Positions 52,797 to 62,599 are shown, counted from the stretch's first letter. The stretch: DNA of 64,000 nucleotides from Symploca sp. SIO1C2 (GCA_010672925.1 JAAHFP010000019.1:1-64000), one strand, 5' to 3'. Notes: generated from the sequence alone by a model not told the origin. Translations and numbers: made by a program.

Positions 52797-53897
52797 TTAC
52801 TTATATAAAGATTTCATGGATTTGATAATTGCTGCTGCTGCTTGAGCACTGGCATCGGGTTCCTCAAGTAATTTGGCAGTTTCATTCAAATGAAATTCTA
52901 GCTCTTTAATCGTTGAACATTGAGAGAACACAGAGAATAGCAATTCATCAAGTCCTTTATTCTTAATCGCTGACCAATCTTGTTCACGGGGACTAAACTG
53001 CTGGTAAAGTGCAGAAAAAAGCAAAATTTTTGCTCTTAAAGGATTGGTATACTTCATAATTGATAAGCGCAACTCAAAGGGATCATAACTGGATTTACTT
53101 TGATCCGGATCCCATAAGGCATGGGTAATATCCTCTACAGGAGGATAGGATTTGAGGGTTTGGGATGAGGGAGCTGAAGAGTTACTGGCAGCTGGTTTGA
53201 CAACAGTAGATGACTTAGCTGCTTTGCCTGAGCGAGCTGCGGTTGGCTCCTCATCATCTTGATATAGCTTTTCTACTTTATTAATAATGGTGTAAGCAAT
53301 TAAAGCATACTCTGTCGGTCGATTGAGAGTTGCCACTGTGCTAAATAGGTTGGAGTTGAGTAGCTCTAAATTTGGATAAGATTCTTTTAGCTCCTGGAGT
53401 AAATCTCTGAAATCCAATTTATTCAATATCTGGGGATTACTTTCCCAGACATTTCTGCAGGTATAAATAATAAGTTTTTTAATCCTTGTAGAGTTGTAAT
53501 TTTGCTCTAATTCCCTGGCAATCTCATTAACAACAGATGTTTGATCCTCTGAACTATACCAGCTTGGAGTTCTGACAAGGATAACCTTACTTGAATTTGC
53601 CCCATCACTGTATAAATTGCCCACCCGACTCAAAATAGTGTTGGCAACCAAGGAATACTCTGCTTTACGATTAATAGTGTCTACTAGGTACTCCAAAGTT
53701 AAACGCAGTCGTTCTATAGTAGGGTTGCTTTGTTTTAACTGCTGAAGTAAATCCTGTAAGTTGCAACTATTAATAATACTGAGGTCGTTCTCCCAATATT
53801 TTTTGCAGGCATAAAAAATTAACTTTTTAATCCGAGTGAAATTTTCCTGCCGTTCTAGCTCTTGAACGATTTCATCTAGCATAGATAGAGCTTCCAT
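52797..53897 (-). CDS. Protein with three helical repeats, function unknown
   Basis: 366 residues, soluble. A ~90-residue unit is seen twice in clear form (ELERQENFTRIKKLIFYACK ... NLQDLLQQLKQSNPT and ELEQNYNSTRIKKLIIYTCR ... DFRDLLQELKESYPN). A third, more divergent copy (NPLRAKILLFSALYQQF ... GLDELLFSVFSQCST) follows a Ser/Ala-rich linker (~215-245). Each unit begins with a basic helix and ends with an AYTIINKVEKLYQD-like helix. I do not recognise a named family. Two possible starts lie five codons apart; the first ATG is used here. The pentapeptide gene follows in the same direction, suggesting a joint role. Confidence 0.75.
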   Translation of the reverse strand: MEALSMLDEIVQELERQENFTRIKKLIFYACKKYWENDLSIINSCNLQDLLQQLKQSNPTIERLRLTLEYLVDTINRKAEYSLVANTILSRVGNLYSDGANSSKVILVRTPSWYSSEDQTSVVNEIARELEQNYNSTRIKKLIIYTCRNVWESNPQILNKLDFRDLLQELKESYPNLELLNSNLFSTVATLNRPTEYALIAYTIINKVEKLYQDDEEPTAARSGKAAKSSTVVKPAASNSSAPSSQTLKSYPPVEDITHALWDPDQSKSSYDPFELRLSIMKYTNPLRAKILLFSALYQQFSPREQDWSAIKNKGLDELLFSVFSQCSTIKELEFHLNETAKLLEEPDASAQAAAAIIKSMKSLYK

Positions 53898-54196
53898 TGT
53901 TCATTCTCCAGTAGATACACCAAAGCAATAATAGTCTGTAGCTAACAGGCAAGCACCCCTGCTTCCCCTTTGAGGGAAAAGTAACAGTCAACCTCCGAGA
54001 ATTTACTTAGAATCCTTGGTGATGCAATTTTTTCATAGTGACTGCCTTAGAGCCTGAGAGCGTTCTTGTAACAGGATAGATGTATTGTAAGAATTTAACC
54101 TAAAATTTACTCTAATGTGGCTAATATTCTTATCTTAATAGATAGACTTAGATAATTAGCAAGAGCGATCGCATCCCTTACCTCACAACAATCCTA

Positions 54197-55459
54197 ATGA
54201 ACTTCTCCCTGGGCATCGATTTTGGCACATCGGGCGCACGAGCTATGGTAATTGACCCTCAACGAACCATTCAGGCTCAAGCTCAGTACCCTTGGGAACC
54301 AAGCTCAACTAAAGATTTGGCAGCTAGTTGGCAACAAGCTTTGTTTGGCTTGATTGAGCAAATTCCCCAGGAAATACGTCGAGGTATTAAAGCGATCGCG
54401 ATTGATGGCACTTCTTCTACTGTACTACTATGCGACCGATGGGGTAAACCAGTTGCTGAACCACTACTTTACCATGATGCACGAGGATTGATAGTCAGGG
54501 AAAAGTTGGCAGCGATCGCACCTAATAATCAGGTAGTATTAAGTGCCACCTCTAGCCTTGCTAAACTCCTGTGGTGGGAAAGTCAACAGACAACAGCCAA
54601 AGACTATTATTTCCTTCATCAGGCAGACTGGCTAGCTTTTTTGCTCCATGGCAAGCTAGGTATTAGTGATTATCACAATGCCTTAAAGCTAGGTTATGAT
54701 CCCCAGCAACTATGCTATCCCTCCTGGATGGAGCAGTTGAGAGTCAAACCTATCCTACCCGAAGTCCTTGCTCCTGGAACACCGGTAAGTGAAGTTAGCC
54801 CAGAAATTGCTTGTAGTTTGGGATTACAACGGCATTGTGTAGTCTGTGCCGGTACAACTGATAGTATCGCAGCATTCCTTGCTAGTGGTGCTCAACAGCC
54901 TGGAGAAGCAGTCACTTCCCTCGGTTCCACTCTAGTGCTGAAGTTGCTGAGTCGTCATCGGGTGGATGATGCTCGATATGGCATTTACTCTCACCGGTTG
55001 GGAGATGGTTGGCTCACTGGTGGAGCCTCTAATACTGGTGGTGCAGTGCTCAGGCATTTTTTCTCTGATACCGAATTAGCCGACCTCAGCAGCCAGATTG
55101 ACCCTAATCAAGAGAGCTCCTTAGATTATTATCCCCTACTGGGAGTAGGCGATCGCTTTCCAGTCAACGATCCTTATCTACAACCGAAACTGGAACCTCG
55201 TCCCCCTGAAGCAGTAGCATTCCTCCAGGGCTTACTGGAAGGCATGGCTCGGATTGAAGCGCGGGGATACCATTTATTGCAGCAGTTAGGAGCAACTCCC
55301 CTCTCTCAAGTTTACACTGCTGGCGGTGGTGCCAAAAATCCGGCTTGGACAGCAATTCGTAAACGGTATCTCCATATACCAATATTACCTCCAAAACATG
55401 CTGAAGCTGCTTATGGTACAGCAATCTTAGCATTGGAGAAGGGAAAATTTAGAATTTAG
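54197..55459 (+). CDS. FGGY-family pentulose kinase (D-ribulose kinase-like)
   Basis: 420 residues with the hexokinase/actin-fold ATPase core: N-terminal GIDFGTSGARAMVID, AIDGTSSTVLL, AGTTDSIAAFLASGA, GGASNTGGAVLRHFF and YTAGGGAKNPAW. Cyanobacterial homologues annotated as xylulose kinase include the Synechococcus elongatus enzyme reported to prefer D-ribulose. The gene is shorter than classic XylB (about 480-500), in line with that group. The final codons (KFRI, stop) are formed by an AATTTAG repeat array, so the extreme C-terminus may be altered. No sugar transporter nearby. Confidence 0.88.
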   Translation: MNFSLGIDFGTSGARAMVIDPQRTIQAQAQYPWEPSSTKDLAASWQQALFGLIEQIPQEIRRGIKAIAIDGTSSTVLLCDRWGKPVAEPLLYHDARGLIVREKLAAIAPNNQVVLSATSSLAKLLWWESQQTTAKDYYFLHQADWLAFLLHGKLGISDYHNALKLGYDPQQLCYPSWMEQLRVKPILPEVLAPGTPVSEVSPEIACSLGLQRHCVVCAGTTDSIAAFLASGAQQPGEAVTSLGSTLVLKLLSRHRVDDARYGIYSHRLGDGWLTGGASNTGGAVLRHFFSDTELADLSSQIDPNQESSLDYYPLLGVGDRFPVNDPYLQPKLEPRPPEAVAFLQGLLEGMARIEARGYHLLQQLGATPLSQVYTAGGGAKNPAWTAIRKRYLHIPILPPKHAEAAYGTAILALEKGKFRI

Positions 55460-55470
55460 AATTTAGAATT
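55447..55470. repeat. AATTTAG array overlapping the kinase stop codon
   Basis: The TAG at 55457-55459 that ends the kinase is one of the repeat units. A further array of AAAATCT units lies at 55563-55608. Confidence 0.8.
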
Positions 55471-55562
55471 GGGAATTGGCATCATTTACTCGTCAAGCAA
55501 GTGAAGACTAAAGATTGAAGATTGAAGATTTACTCTATAAACAAACTTAGGGACTTGTGACC

Positions 55563-55608
55563 GTTTTAAATCTAAAATCTAAAATCTAAAATCTAAAATC
55601 TAAAATCT
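55563..55608. repeat. Tandem AAAATCT heptamer array
   Basis: Six units, ending seven bases before the asnS stop codon on the other strand. Confidence 0.85.
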
Positions 55609-55614
55609 CTCCGG

Positions 55615-57006
55615 TCAAAACTCTGCACTCAAAGGTGTTCGAGGGAAAGGAATCACATCACGAATATTAGCCATCCCTGTCATAAACTGTACTAGTCGCT
55701 CAAATCCTAAGCCAAATCCAGCGTGAGGGACAGTACCATAACGACGTAAATCTAAGTACCACCACAAGTCTTCTGGAGGTATACCCTGACTAACAATTCG
55801 CTTTTCTAAAACATCTAAACGTTCTTCCCGCTGGGAACCACCGATAATTTCACCAATTTTGGGAGCGAGAACATCCATTGCTCTAACGGTTTTTTCATCG
55901 TCACTTAAACGCATATAGAAAGCTTTGATTTCCACTGGGTAGTCAGTAACAATTACAGGTTTTTTAAATAGTTCTTCCGCTAGATAGCGCTCATGTTCTG
56001 ATTGTAAATCTAACCCCCAATTTACTGGATACTCAAATTTACGGTCAGCTTTTTCTAATAGAGCGATCGCATCAGTATAAGTAATCCGCTCAAATTCATT
56101 ATTAATTATATTGTCAGCAGTTGCCAGTACAGAATTATCGATCCGCTTGTTGAAAAATTCCATATCTTCCGGACAACTTTCCAACACTGACTTAAACAGA
56201 TACTTGAGGAAGGCTTCTGCTAAATCCATATCCCCTACTAAATCACAGAATGCCATTTCCGGTTCCACCATCCAAAACTCTGCTAGATGGCGGGAAGTAT
56301 TAGAGTTTTCGGCTCGGAATGTTGGGCCAAAGGTGTACACATCCCGGAATGCCATGGCCATTACTTCAGCTTGTAGTTGCCCACTAACAGTAAGATAGGC
56401 AGGGCGTCCAAAAAAGTCCTGACTATAGTCAACTTCCTGAGTATCGGTTTTGGGAGGGTCTTTCAAATCCAGATTAGTAACCATGAATAACTCCCCTGCT
56501 CCTTCACAGTCACTAGCGGTGATAATTGGACTGTGAATCCACAAGAAACCTCGCTCTTGAAAAAACTGATGAATGGCACTAGCGCAAGCATTACGTACTC
56601 GGAAAACTGCTCCTAGGGTATTAGTGCGCGATCGCAAATGTCCAATAGTGCGCAAAAATTCAAAGGAATGGCGTTTCTTTTGGAGGGGATAAGTTTCTGG
56701 ATCCGCTCCTCCGTACACTTGCACTGCTGAAGCTTTTAATTCAATCCGCTGTCCTTTACCGGGAGAAGGTACTAATGTACCAGTAACTTCTACCGATGCT
56801 CCTGTATTTAGTTGTTTGAGGATATCTTCATAGTTTGGTAAATCTGGATTGAGTATCACTTGCAAATTTGCCATGAAGGAGCCATCGTTAACCTCCATAA
56901 AGGCAAATTCCTTCAATTCCCGCTTCGTGCGTACCCAACCCTTAATCGTTACCGATTCATCAGGCTGACCATTTCTTAAGATTTCGGCAATCCGTTGACT
57001 TACCAT
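55615..57006 (-). CDS. asnS: Asparagine-tRNA ligase
   Basis: 463 residues, complete. It charges tRNA-Asn with asparagine using ATP. The N-terminal OB fold binds the anticodon ([20 protein letters not shown]). The class II catalytic core has motif 2 ([22 protein letters not shown]) and motif 3 ([17 protein letters not shown]). The asparagine- rather than aspartate-specific [16 protein letters not shown] end is present. ATG at 57006. No partner genes in the same direction. Confidence 0.96.
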   Translation of the reverse strand: MVSQRIAEILRNGQPDESVTIKGWVRTKRELKEFAFMEVNDGSFMANLQVILNPDLPNYEDILKQLNTGASVEVTGTLVPSPGKGQRIELKASAVQVYGGADPETYPLQKKRHSFEFLRTIGHLRSRTNTLGAVFRVRNACASAIHQFFQERGFLWIHSPIITASDCEGAGELFMVTNLDLKDPPKTDTQEVDYSQDFFGRPAYLTVSGQLQAEVMAMAFRDVYTFGPTFRAENSNTSRHLAEFWMVEPEMAFCDLVGDMDLAEAFLKYLFKSVLESCPEDMEFFNKRIDNSVLATADNIINNEFERITYTDAIALLEKADRKFEYPVNWGLDLQSEHERYLAEELFKKPVIVTDYPVEIKAFYMRLSDDEKTVRAMDVLAPKIGEIIGGSQREERLDVLEKRIVSQGIPPEDLWWYLDLRRYGTVPHAGFGLGFERLVQFMTGMANIRDVIPFPRTPLSAEF

Positions 57007-57628
57007 ATTTTTTGCTAATCGATGAATTAGGAGGCTCCGAGGCTATAAGGTTTATGGTATCTGCTTTTTCGTCTATTGTTAAGCAGGTTGGTTCCTTATC
57101 CCCTATCCGGGTGAACGAAATTTTGGGTGGGATTTCTTGAGCTTTGTATCCAAACATTATCAGTTCTCTCTTCTTCCTCCACTCCTCTGCTCCTCCGCTC
57201 CCCACCCTTTTTTTCGCTCACCCCCCTATCCCCTATTCCTCATTCCCTATTCCCCGGCGCATAGTGCAATAAAACTGAGCCCCCAGCTTGTGACTAGGAG
57301 CTCAGCTTTTAGTTCTGTATAAGAAGTTAGAGTTCTGTATAGAAGTTGGGCATATCTTTTGATAGTTAGATTATCACCCATAAGGGTGAAGGGTGTCACC
57401 CCCTGTTTCATAAATATTTTGTGATGGTAGTGAGATATACAAAGGGGGTAGGGAGTGTGGGAGGTTTGGGAAGTTTGGGAAGCTTGGGAAGTTGGGCAGG
57501 TATGAGTAGATGTAGATACAAGGGAGAACTTATGATTTTTTTAACAATGAAGTAGGATTTCCATTTGATCCGTCCGGTGCGTCTTCCTCGTCTGGCTTGC
57601 CTCCTGACTCATTTCCCCACTCACCCGA
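57007..57628. other. 622-bp interval without a supported gene
   Basis: It contains short palindromes (a GAGC...GCTC pair near 57277-57309, followed by TTTT), GGTGTCACCCC, and GGAAG-rich repeats near 57450-57500. A plus-strand 61-codon frame at 57137-57322 is proline/serine low-complexity and overlaps no family. Confidence 0.55.
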
Positions 57629-57997
57629 TTAACCGTAGGAATAAGCTGCATTCTTAGCTTTCATAAGTTGACGGCAGAAGAGAATTCTAAGAGCCTTCAA
57701 GTCACGCTCTGTTTCCAAAACACTTATACGATTAGTGAGAATGCTCTGCTCATCTTGAGAGGAGGGATACGGCTTCAGAAAGGATTCTTGTTGCTCTCTC
57801 AAAGGTTGACTGAATAGTTTCTCCCCTTGAAGTTGGGCAAGGAACTTATCCGCTACTGGAGCAGACTCATAGCTGATATCCATCAAAACACGCTCATGCT
57901 CACGGGAGAGATCTTGCACTCGGTCAAGTAGCTGGTTATATGCTGCTTCCATTCCTTCTAGCGCAGCTACTAGTTCATTGTATTGGGTTTGTGTCAT
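57629..57997 (-). CDS. Small coiled-coil protein, function unknown
   Basis: 122 residues, very helical. Residues 5-42 form a coiled coil (LVAALEGMEAAYNQLLDRVQ ... EHERVLMDI). A proline/serine linker (FLKPYPSSQDEQS) and a second helix (RISVLETERDLKALRILFCR) end with QLMKAKNAAYSYG. No membrane helix or signal. I do not recognise a family. Codon usage looks ordinary. It is isolated, with about 280 bp to the next gene on the other strand. Confidence 0.65.
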   Translation of the reverse strand: MTQTQYNELVAALEGMEAAYNQLLDRVQDLSREHERVLMDISYESAPVADKFLAQLQGEKLFSQPLREQQESFLKPYPSSQDEQSILTNRISVLETERDLKALRILFCRQLMKAKNAAYSYG

Positions 57998-58277
57998 GAT
58001 CTTGATGTGCTAATAATTTGTGGGGTGGTAACTCACCCCCTTTTTTCGTAACTAGTACCGCTGCGCGGAATTAAGAATGCTTATAGAGTCAGGATTCTAT
58101 AGACTCAAACTGGTGGTTTATTTCCGCTGCGTTGCACTAGTTATACCCCTTGGTAGCCTACAACATCCGTACAGTTAATCAGAATTATCCGGATCACAGG
58201 CTTATAGTGATTTTCAGCGGTTCTTCGTGTGACGCGATCAAACTAAACTTCAATATCTCCACCAAATTAAACAACAA

Positions 58278-58751
58278 TTGCTAAAATCACACACCAACCA
58301 GCTTCAGACAATCAAAACCCATGCTGAAAGCACTTACCCGGAAGAATGCTGTGGTATACTCATCGGTCACCAGCAAGATGAGGAAAAAACCTTGATCGAA
58401 GTTTTCCCTACAGAAAACAGCTGGAATAATGAGGCAGCTGATATATTCAGCTCAAGGGAAACTATTGCACAATCAAAAACTAGCAGGCGCAATCGCTTCA
58501 CTATTGCACCAGCAGTAATGCTCCAAGCTCAAAAAAACGCTCGCAACCGCCAACTTGATATCATCGGAATTTACCACTCTCACCCTGACTATCCCGCTGT
58601 ACCTTCAGAATTTGACCGTGCGATCGCTTGGCAGCAATATTCTTATATTATTGTTTCAGTGCAACTAGGTGTTGCCAGTGAGCTCAACAGCTGGATCCTT
58701 GATGAAGAGCATCAGTTCCACCCGGAGGATATTATGCCAAATCCGGGTTAG
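58278..58751 (+). CDS. M67-family JAMM metallopeptidase
   Basis: 157 residues. The start is TTG 58278, since no ATG/GTG exists between the upstream stop (58230) and the conserved region, and family members begin close to this point. The JAMM zinc motif is HSHPDYPAVPSEFD (HxHx10D) and the glutamate lies in YPEECCGILIG. Family knowledge: M67/Mec-type enzymes cut a short tail from ubiquitin-like sulfur carriers such as CysO, exposing the C-terminal GG. The next gene downstream is a MoeB-type activating enzyme, which fits that pathway. Confidence 0.9.
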   Translation: MLKSHTNQLQTIKTHAESTYPEECCGILIGHQQDEEKTLIEVFPTENSWNNEAADIFSSRETIAQSKTSRRNRFTIAPAVMLQAQKNARNRQLDIIGIYHSHPDYPAVPSEFDRAIAWQQYSYIIVSVQLGVASELNSWILDEEHQFHPEDIMPNPG

Positions 58752-58944
58752 ATACTCCCATACATGAAAAAGCTGGGGAAGCTGAGGGAGCTGGGGTAGA
58801 GAGATGAAAACTTATCCAAGCAGTATTGTTATCTTCTCCATCAACGAAAATTGATAATTTTTCTAAAAACTACCAATACTCCAAGACACAAACGATATTG
58901 TTTTTGGATAGGATCTAAAATCCACCATTTCCTCACCAATTGCT

Positions 58945-60117
58945 ATGCTCAATCCGAATCTGGAGCAAATCCAGCTCAACAAAGAAGAATATGAACGTTA
59001 CTCCCGGCACTTAATTTTGCCGGAAGTTGGACTAGAAGGGCAAAAACGTCTCAAAGCTGCCAGCGTCCTCTGTATTGGTAGCGGCGGCTTGGGTTCGCCG
59101 TTGTTGCTTTATCTTGCTGCGGCTGGAATTGGACGTCTTGGTTTAGTAGATTTTGATGTTGTTGATAGCTCTAATCTCCAGCGTCAGGTAATTCACGGCA
59201 CTTCTTGGGTGGGTAAACCGAAAATTCAGTCAGCTAAGGAGCGAATTCTCGAAATCAATCCCTACTGTCAGGTAGATCTCTATGAAACTCGCTTAAGTTC
59301 TGAGAATGCCTTAGAAATCATGGAGCCCTACGATATCGTAGTGGATGGTACTGATAACTTCCCCACCCGTTATCTGGTTAATGACGCTTGTGTACTGCTA
59401 AATAAACCCAACGTCTATGGCTCAATCTTCCGGTTTGAAGGTCAGGCTACGGTATTTAATTATGAAGGGGGGCCCAATTACCGGGATCTCTTCCCCGAAC
59501 CCCCACCACCGGGAATGGTTCCTTCCTGTGCGGAAGGAGGCGTCTTGGGTATCTTACCTGGACTAATCGGTGTTATTCAAGCAACCGAAACTGTTAAAAT
59601 TATCCTGGGTAACAGTACGACCCTGAGTGGAAGGTTATTGCTCTACAACTCTTGGGATATGACTTTCCGAGAGTTGAAGCTGCGACCTAATCCAGAACGA
59701 CCGGTAATTGAAAAATTAATTGACTACGAACAATTCTGTGGTATTCCTCAAGCCAAAGCGGAGGAAGCTAAACGACAAACGGACATGCAAGAGATAACTG
59801 TGCAGGAACTCAAAGAACTGCTAGACAGTAGTAAGGATGATTTTGTTCTGCTAGATGTTCGCAATCCTCATGAGTACGACATCGCCAAGATTCCTGGTTC
59901 AGTACTAGTACCTTTACCAGACATTGAAAATGGTCTTGGTGTGACAAAAGTCAAAGAACTGCTTAATGGACATAAGTTAATCGCTCATTGTAAGATGGGA
60001 GGCCGCTCAGCCAAAGCTTTAGGTATTTTGAAAGAAGCTGGGATTGAGGGTACTAATGTTAAAGGTGGAATTACTGCCTGGAGCCGGGAAATCGACTCTT
60101 CTGTACCTGAGTATTAA
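58945..60117 (+). CDS. moeB: MoeB/ThiF adenylyltransferase with C-terminal rhodanese domain
   Basis: 390 residues. An E1-like N-terminal domain with the ATP-binding GSGGLGSPLLLYLAAAGIG, the following LVDFDVVDSSNLQRQ, DGTDNFPTRYLVND, and PSCAEGGVLG. A rhodanese domain from ~280 to the end has active-site Cys in AHCKMGGRSA. It adenylates the C-terminus of a small sulfur carrier (MoaD, ThiS or CysO type), and the rhodanese part can deliver persulfide sulfur. The zinc-binding CxxC pair of some MoeB proteins is not evident. Only 193 bp follow the JAMM peptidase gene, suggesting a functional pair. Confidence 0.93.
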   Translation: MLNPNLEQIQLNKEEYERYSRHLILPEVGLEGQKRLKAASVLCIGSGGLGSPLLLYLAAAGIGRLGLVDFDVVDSSNLQRQVIHGTSWVGKPKIQSAKERILEINPYCQVDLYETRLSSENALEIMEPYDIVVDGTDNFPTRYLVNDACVLLNKPNVYGSIFRFEGQATVFNYEGGPNYRDLFPEPPPPGMVPSCAEGGVLGILPGLIGVIQATETVKIILGNSTTLSGRLLLYNSWDMTFRELKLRPNPERPVIEKLIDYEQFCGIPQAKAEEAKRQTDMQEITVQELKELLDSSKDDFVLLDVRNPHEYDIAKIPGSVLVPLPDIENGLGVTKVKELLNGHKLIAHCKMGGRSAKALGILKEAGIEGTNVKGGITAWSREIDSSVPEY

Positions 60118-60122
60118 ATGAT

Positions 60123-60157
60123 CCCCCTAAATCCCCCTTTCTAAGGGGGACTTTGAG
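60123..60157. repeat. CCCCCTAAATCCCCC hairpin repeat
   Basis: CCCCC-TTTCTAA-GGGGG followed by ACTTTGAG, six bases after the moeB stop. It may serve as the terminator of that gene. Confidence 0.7.
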
Positions 60158-60197
60158 ACTTAAGAGTGTATCTCATGAGTTCGATAAACGCTATAAA

Positions 60198-60250
60198 AGC
60201 GGCGGGAAGACAATTCCTTCTAGGGATGAGAGGGATAAACTCCTGCCGCT
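60198..60250. repeat. Palindromic AGCGGCGGGA element (copy 2)
   Basis: Arms AGCGGCGGGA and TCCTGCCGCT (one mismatch) with the shared loop motif CCTTCTAGGGATG. Same as 2502-2558. ACAAACA heptamers follow near 60320. Confidence 0.65.
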
Positions 60251-60364
60251 ATCCGGACTTTCTCCCGCTGCACTAACGCGATGCTAACCATAAAGTTGTT
60301 TGTTATTTGTTTTTTTTAACAAACAACAAACAACCAACAACTAACAATCAATAAAGAATTCAAA

Positions 60365-61528
60365 TTAACTATTTCCGAGCAATTCAGCAATTACTTGTTG
60401 TTCTGCTGGTGGCTCTTGGCTAGGTATACCCCGACGAGTATCCGTAATTAGCCAATCTAGAGCTGCTGCTTGAACATCGATTGATGCGCCAGTTTTATCA
60501 ACGCAGTAGCGTCCAAAAACTAGCTTGTCTACCAAACGTACCCCTGCTCCCAGGCGAGAATATTCAAAAATAACGCTGTTCTCTACTGTTGCTCCGCTAC
60601 AAATGCGACAACTAGGACCAATCATTGCTGGCCCAATAATTTTTGCCCCATCTTCAATATGGGTCATACCACCGATATAAACTGGTCCGGTGACATCTAC
60701 CTTGTCCCAATTAACAGCAACATTTAAGCCAGTATAAATCCCTGGACGTACTTCCTTCCCAGGAATAGCAACATTTTTGATTTCTCCCTGTAAGACACCC
60801 CTCACTGCATGCCAGTAGTCTGGAACTTTACCAATATCGACCCACTGAAAATCCATAGGCACTGCATAAAATGGAGCCCCCATGCTAACCAATTTAGGAA
60901 ATAAATCACCACCAATGTCATATTCTTGGCCAGATGGTATATAATTTAATACCTCTGGTTCAAAAATGTAAATGCCTGTGTTGATATTGTTGCTAAGAGC
61001 TTCTTCTACTGAGGGCTTTTCCTGGAAGGCTTTAACCTTTCCTGACTCATCGGTGACAACAACACCATAGCTAGGAACCTGATCTCTGGGTACAGGTTTG
61101 GTAATTATGGTGGCGATTGCCCCCTTTTCTTTATGGAACTTAAGTGCTGCTGACAAGTCGAGATCAATGAGTGCATCACCGCAGAGGACAACAAATGTTT
61201 CATCGAAAAAGGGGTTAAAGTCCTGGATGCGACGCATTCCACCGGCAGAACCAAGAGCCTCTCCTACTAACTGGCCATCAACAATGCGACCCTCAAAGGA
61301 ATAGGCAATCTCGACACCAAATCTTTGTCCGTCGCGGAAATAGTTCTCAATTTCGTTTGCTAGATGACTGACGTTAACCACAACTTGGTCAAAACCATGC
61401 TGTCGTAGCAATTCTAGTAAGAACTCCATCACTGGTTTTTGCAGGATGGGAATTAGTGGCTTGGGAATGGTATAAGTTATCGGGCGAACACGAGTTCCTT
61501 TGCCCGCTGCCAGAATCATAGCTTTCAT
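60365..61528 (-). CDS. Sugar-nucleotide pyrophosphorylase with left-handed beta-helix
   Basis: 387 residues. The N-terminal nucleotidyltransferase has LAAGKGTRVRPIT, PKPLIPI, EALGSAGGM, the metal-binding CGDALIDLD and WVDIGKVPDYWHA. From about 260, hexapeptide repeats (PVYIGGMTHIEDGAKIIGPAMIG) form a beta-helix. Members transfer NMP from NTP to a sugar-1-phosphate (glucose, mannose or others) for surface polysaccharides. Family knowledge alone cannot fix the sugar. It is a lone gene, though exopolysaccharide genes occur elsewhere in the window. Confidence 0.9.
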   Translation of the reverse strand: MKAMILAAGKGTRVRPITYTIPKPLIPILQKPVMEFLLELLRQHGFDQVVVNVSHLANEIENYFRDGQRFGVEIAYSFEGRIVDGQLVGEALGSAGGMRRIQDFNPFFDETFVVLCGDALIDLDLSAALKFHKEKGAIATIITKPVPRDQVPSYGVVVTDESGKVKAFQEKPSVEEALSNNINTGIYIFEPEVLNYIPSGQEYDIGGDLFPKLVSMGAPFYAVPMDFQWVDIGKVPDYWHAVRGVLQGEIKNVAIPGKEVRPGIYTGLNVAVNWDKVDVTGPVYIGGMTHIEDGAKIIGPAMIGPSCRICSGATVENSVIFEYSRLGAGVRLVDKLVFGRYCVDKTGASIDVQAAALDWLITDTRRGIPSQEPPAEQQVIAELLGNS

Positions 61529-61758
61529 AAATATTCTTTCCTCAGTCTACTAGGCCAATCTGGTTTGGTTTAGTTATTGAGTCTGATTGTAACCACACCC
61601 GCCGCTATTACGCTGGTAGGATATCTTTAGACTCCCTGCTGGTTACTCCCCATAGACCACAATGCTCAAATTACGAACGGTAGACTAACACCATTTGTGC
61701 TCACTACCGTTCAATAATCACCTGAGATCAAGTAATAGGAGTAAATCCTGGTAGAAGT

Positions 61759-62577
61759 TCACTCCAGCGAGCGGATTTTTAAGTCTTGGTAAAATTCCTC
61801 TTGAGATAACTCAACTTTGGACTGAGCTGATAATAGTAGCAGTGCCCAAAAGACACCTACTCGCTCATGTGCTGTTGGTTCAGTTTCTGCAACAGCACCG
61901 TTGTGCAAAGTTAAGCCATTTTCCAGGGAATCAGTTTCATCCGTCGCTGCTAGTGATACCGTCCACCACTCTAACAATTGATCTAAATTCAGCCAATCTT
62001 TTCCTCCAGATAGTTCTTGCCAATGACGAGAGATAAATACCTCTAGCCTGGTTGCAGTTTCTGTGAGATTTTCATCGTGAGCTAAATGAGCTATCGCTTT
62101 TGCAGCCTGAGTGCGGGAAACAGAGCGAGGGTGGCGTTGGCGGGGACGCAGTGGGGTTTCGCCAATTTGTTCTGCCATCTCCTGCAATTGCTCAATTAGC
62201 TCTTGCAGAGTTACAGGACGTCTTTTGGGTGGAGGAGCAGTAGGACGGCGACGCAGATGGCGCTCCAGATGTTGTGGTAATCGGGCTTCACCAACGGTAT
62301 CAAGCTCTTCTTCTTCATTAGATTCCGATTCTTCGGGCTCCTCCAAACGCTCTAAGGTATCAGCTTTGAGTAAAACTAACATTGATGCCCACAAAAAAGC
62401 TTGCCCGGATTGAGATAAGTCCGCGTTGTGGCGTCCAGGTTCTGGTTCTTCGTCTAATGCTAATGTACTTAGGTAGCGGTCAATTACCTCAATTACCTGA
62501 ACATCCCAGGGATTAATTTCCCCTTGCTGTGCCAGATCAATCAAGAGAGCGATCGCTTCAGTGGCTGGTGTTTTCAA
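61759..62577 (-). CDS. scpA: Segregation and condensation protein A
   Basis: 272 residues. TTG start at 62577: a stop lies directly upstream and the family N-terminus (ATEAIALLIDLAQQGEINPW, DVQVIEVIDRYL) begins just after. It is a kleisin that bridges SMC heads and recruits ScpB for chromosome compaction. The N-terminal helical domain and FLWASMLVLLKADTLERLEEP are visible. An acidic linker (EESESNEEEEL) and a C-terminal winged-helix region (RVGVFWALLLLSAQSKVELS, QEEFYQDLKIR) follow. Downstream of lapA in the same direction (22 bp). Confidence 0.92.
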   Translation of the reverse strand: MKTPATEAIALLIDLAQQGEINPWDVQVIEVIDRYLSTLALDEEPEPGRHNADLSQSGQAFLWASMLVLLKADTLERLEEPEESESNEEEELDTVGEARLPQHLERHLRRRPTAPPPKRRPVTLQELIEQLQEMAEQIGETPLRPRQRHPRSVSRTQAAKAIAHLAHDENLTETATRLEVFISRHWQELSGGKDWLNLDQLLEWWTVSLAATDETDSLENGLTLHNGAVAETEPTAHERVGVFWALLLLSAQSKVELSQEEFYQDLKIRSLE

Positions 62578-62599
62578 TCTTCAACTCTTCGAGCTTCAG

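Noticed and set aside
57137-57322. 61-codon ORF after asnS
   Set aside because: Low-complexity Ser/Pro sequence from C/T-rich repeats; not protein-like.
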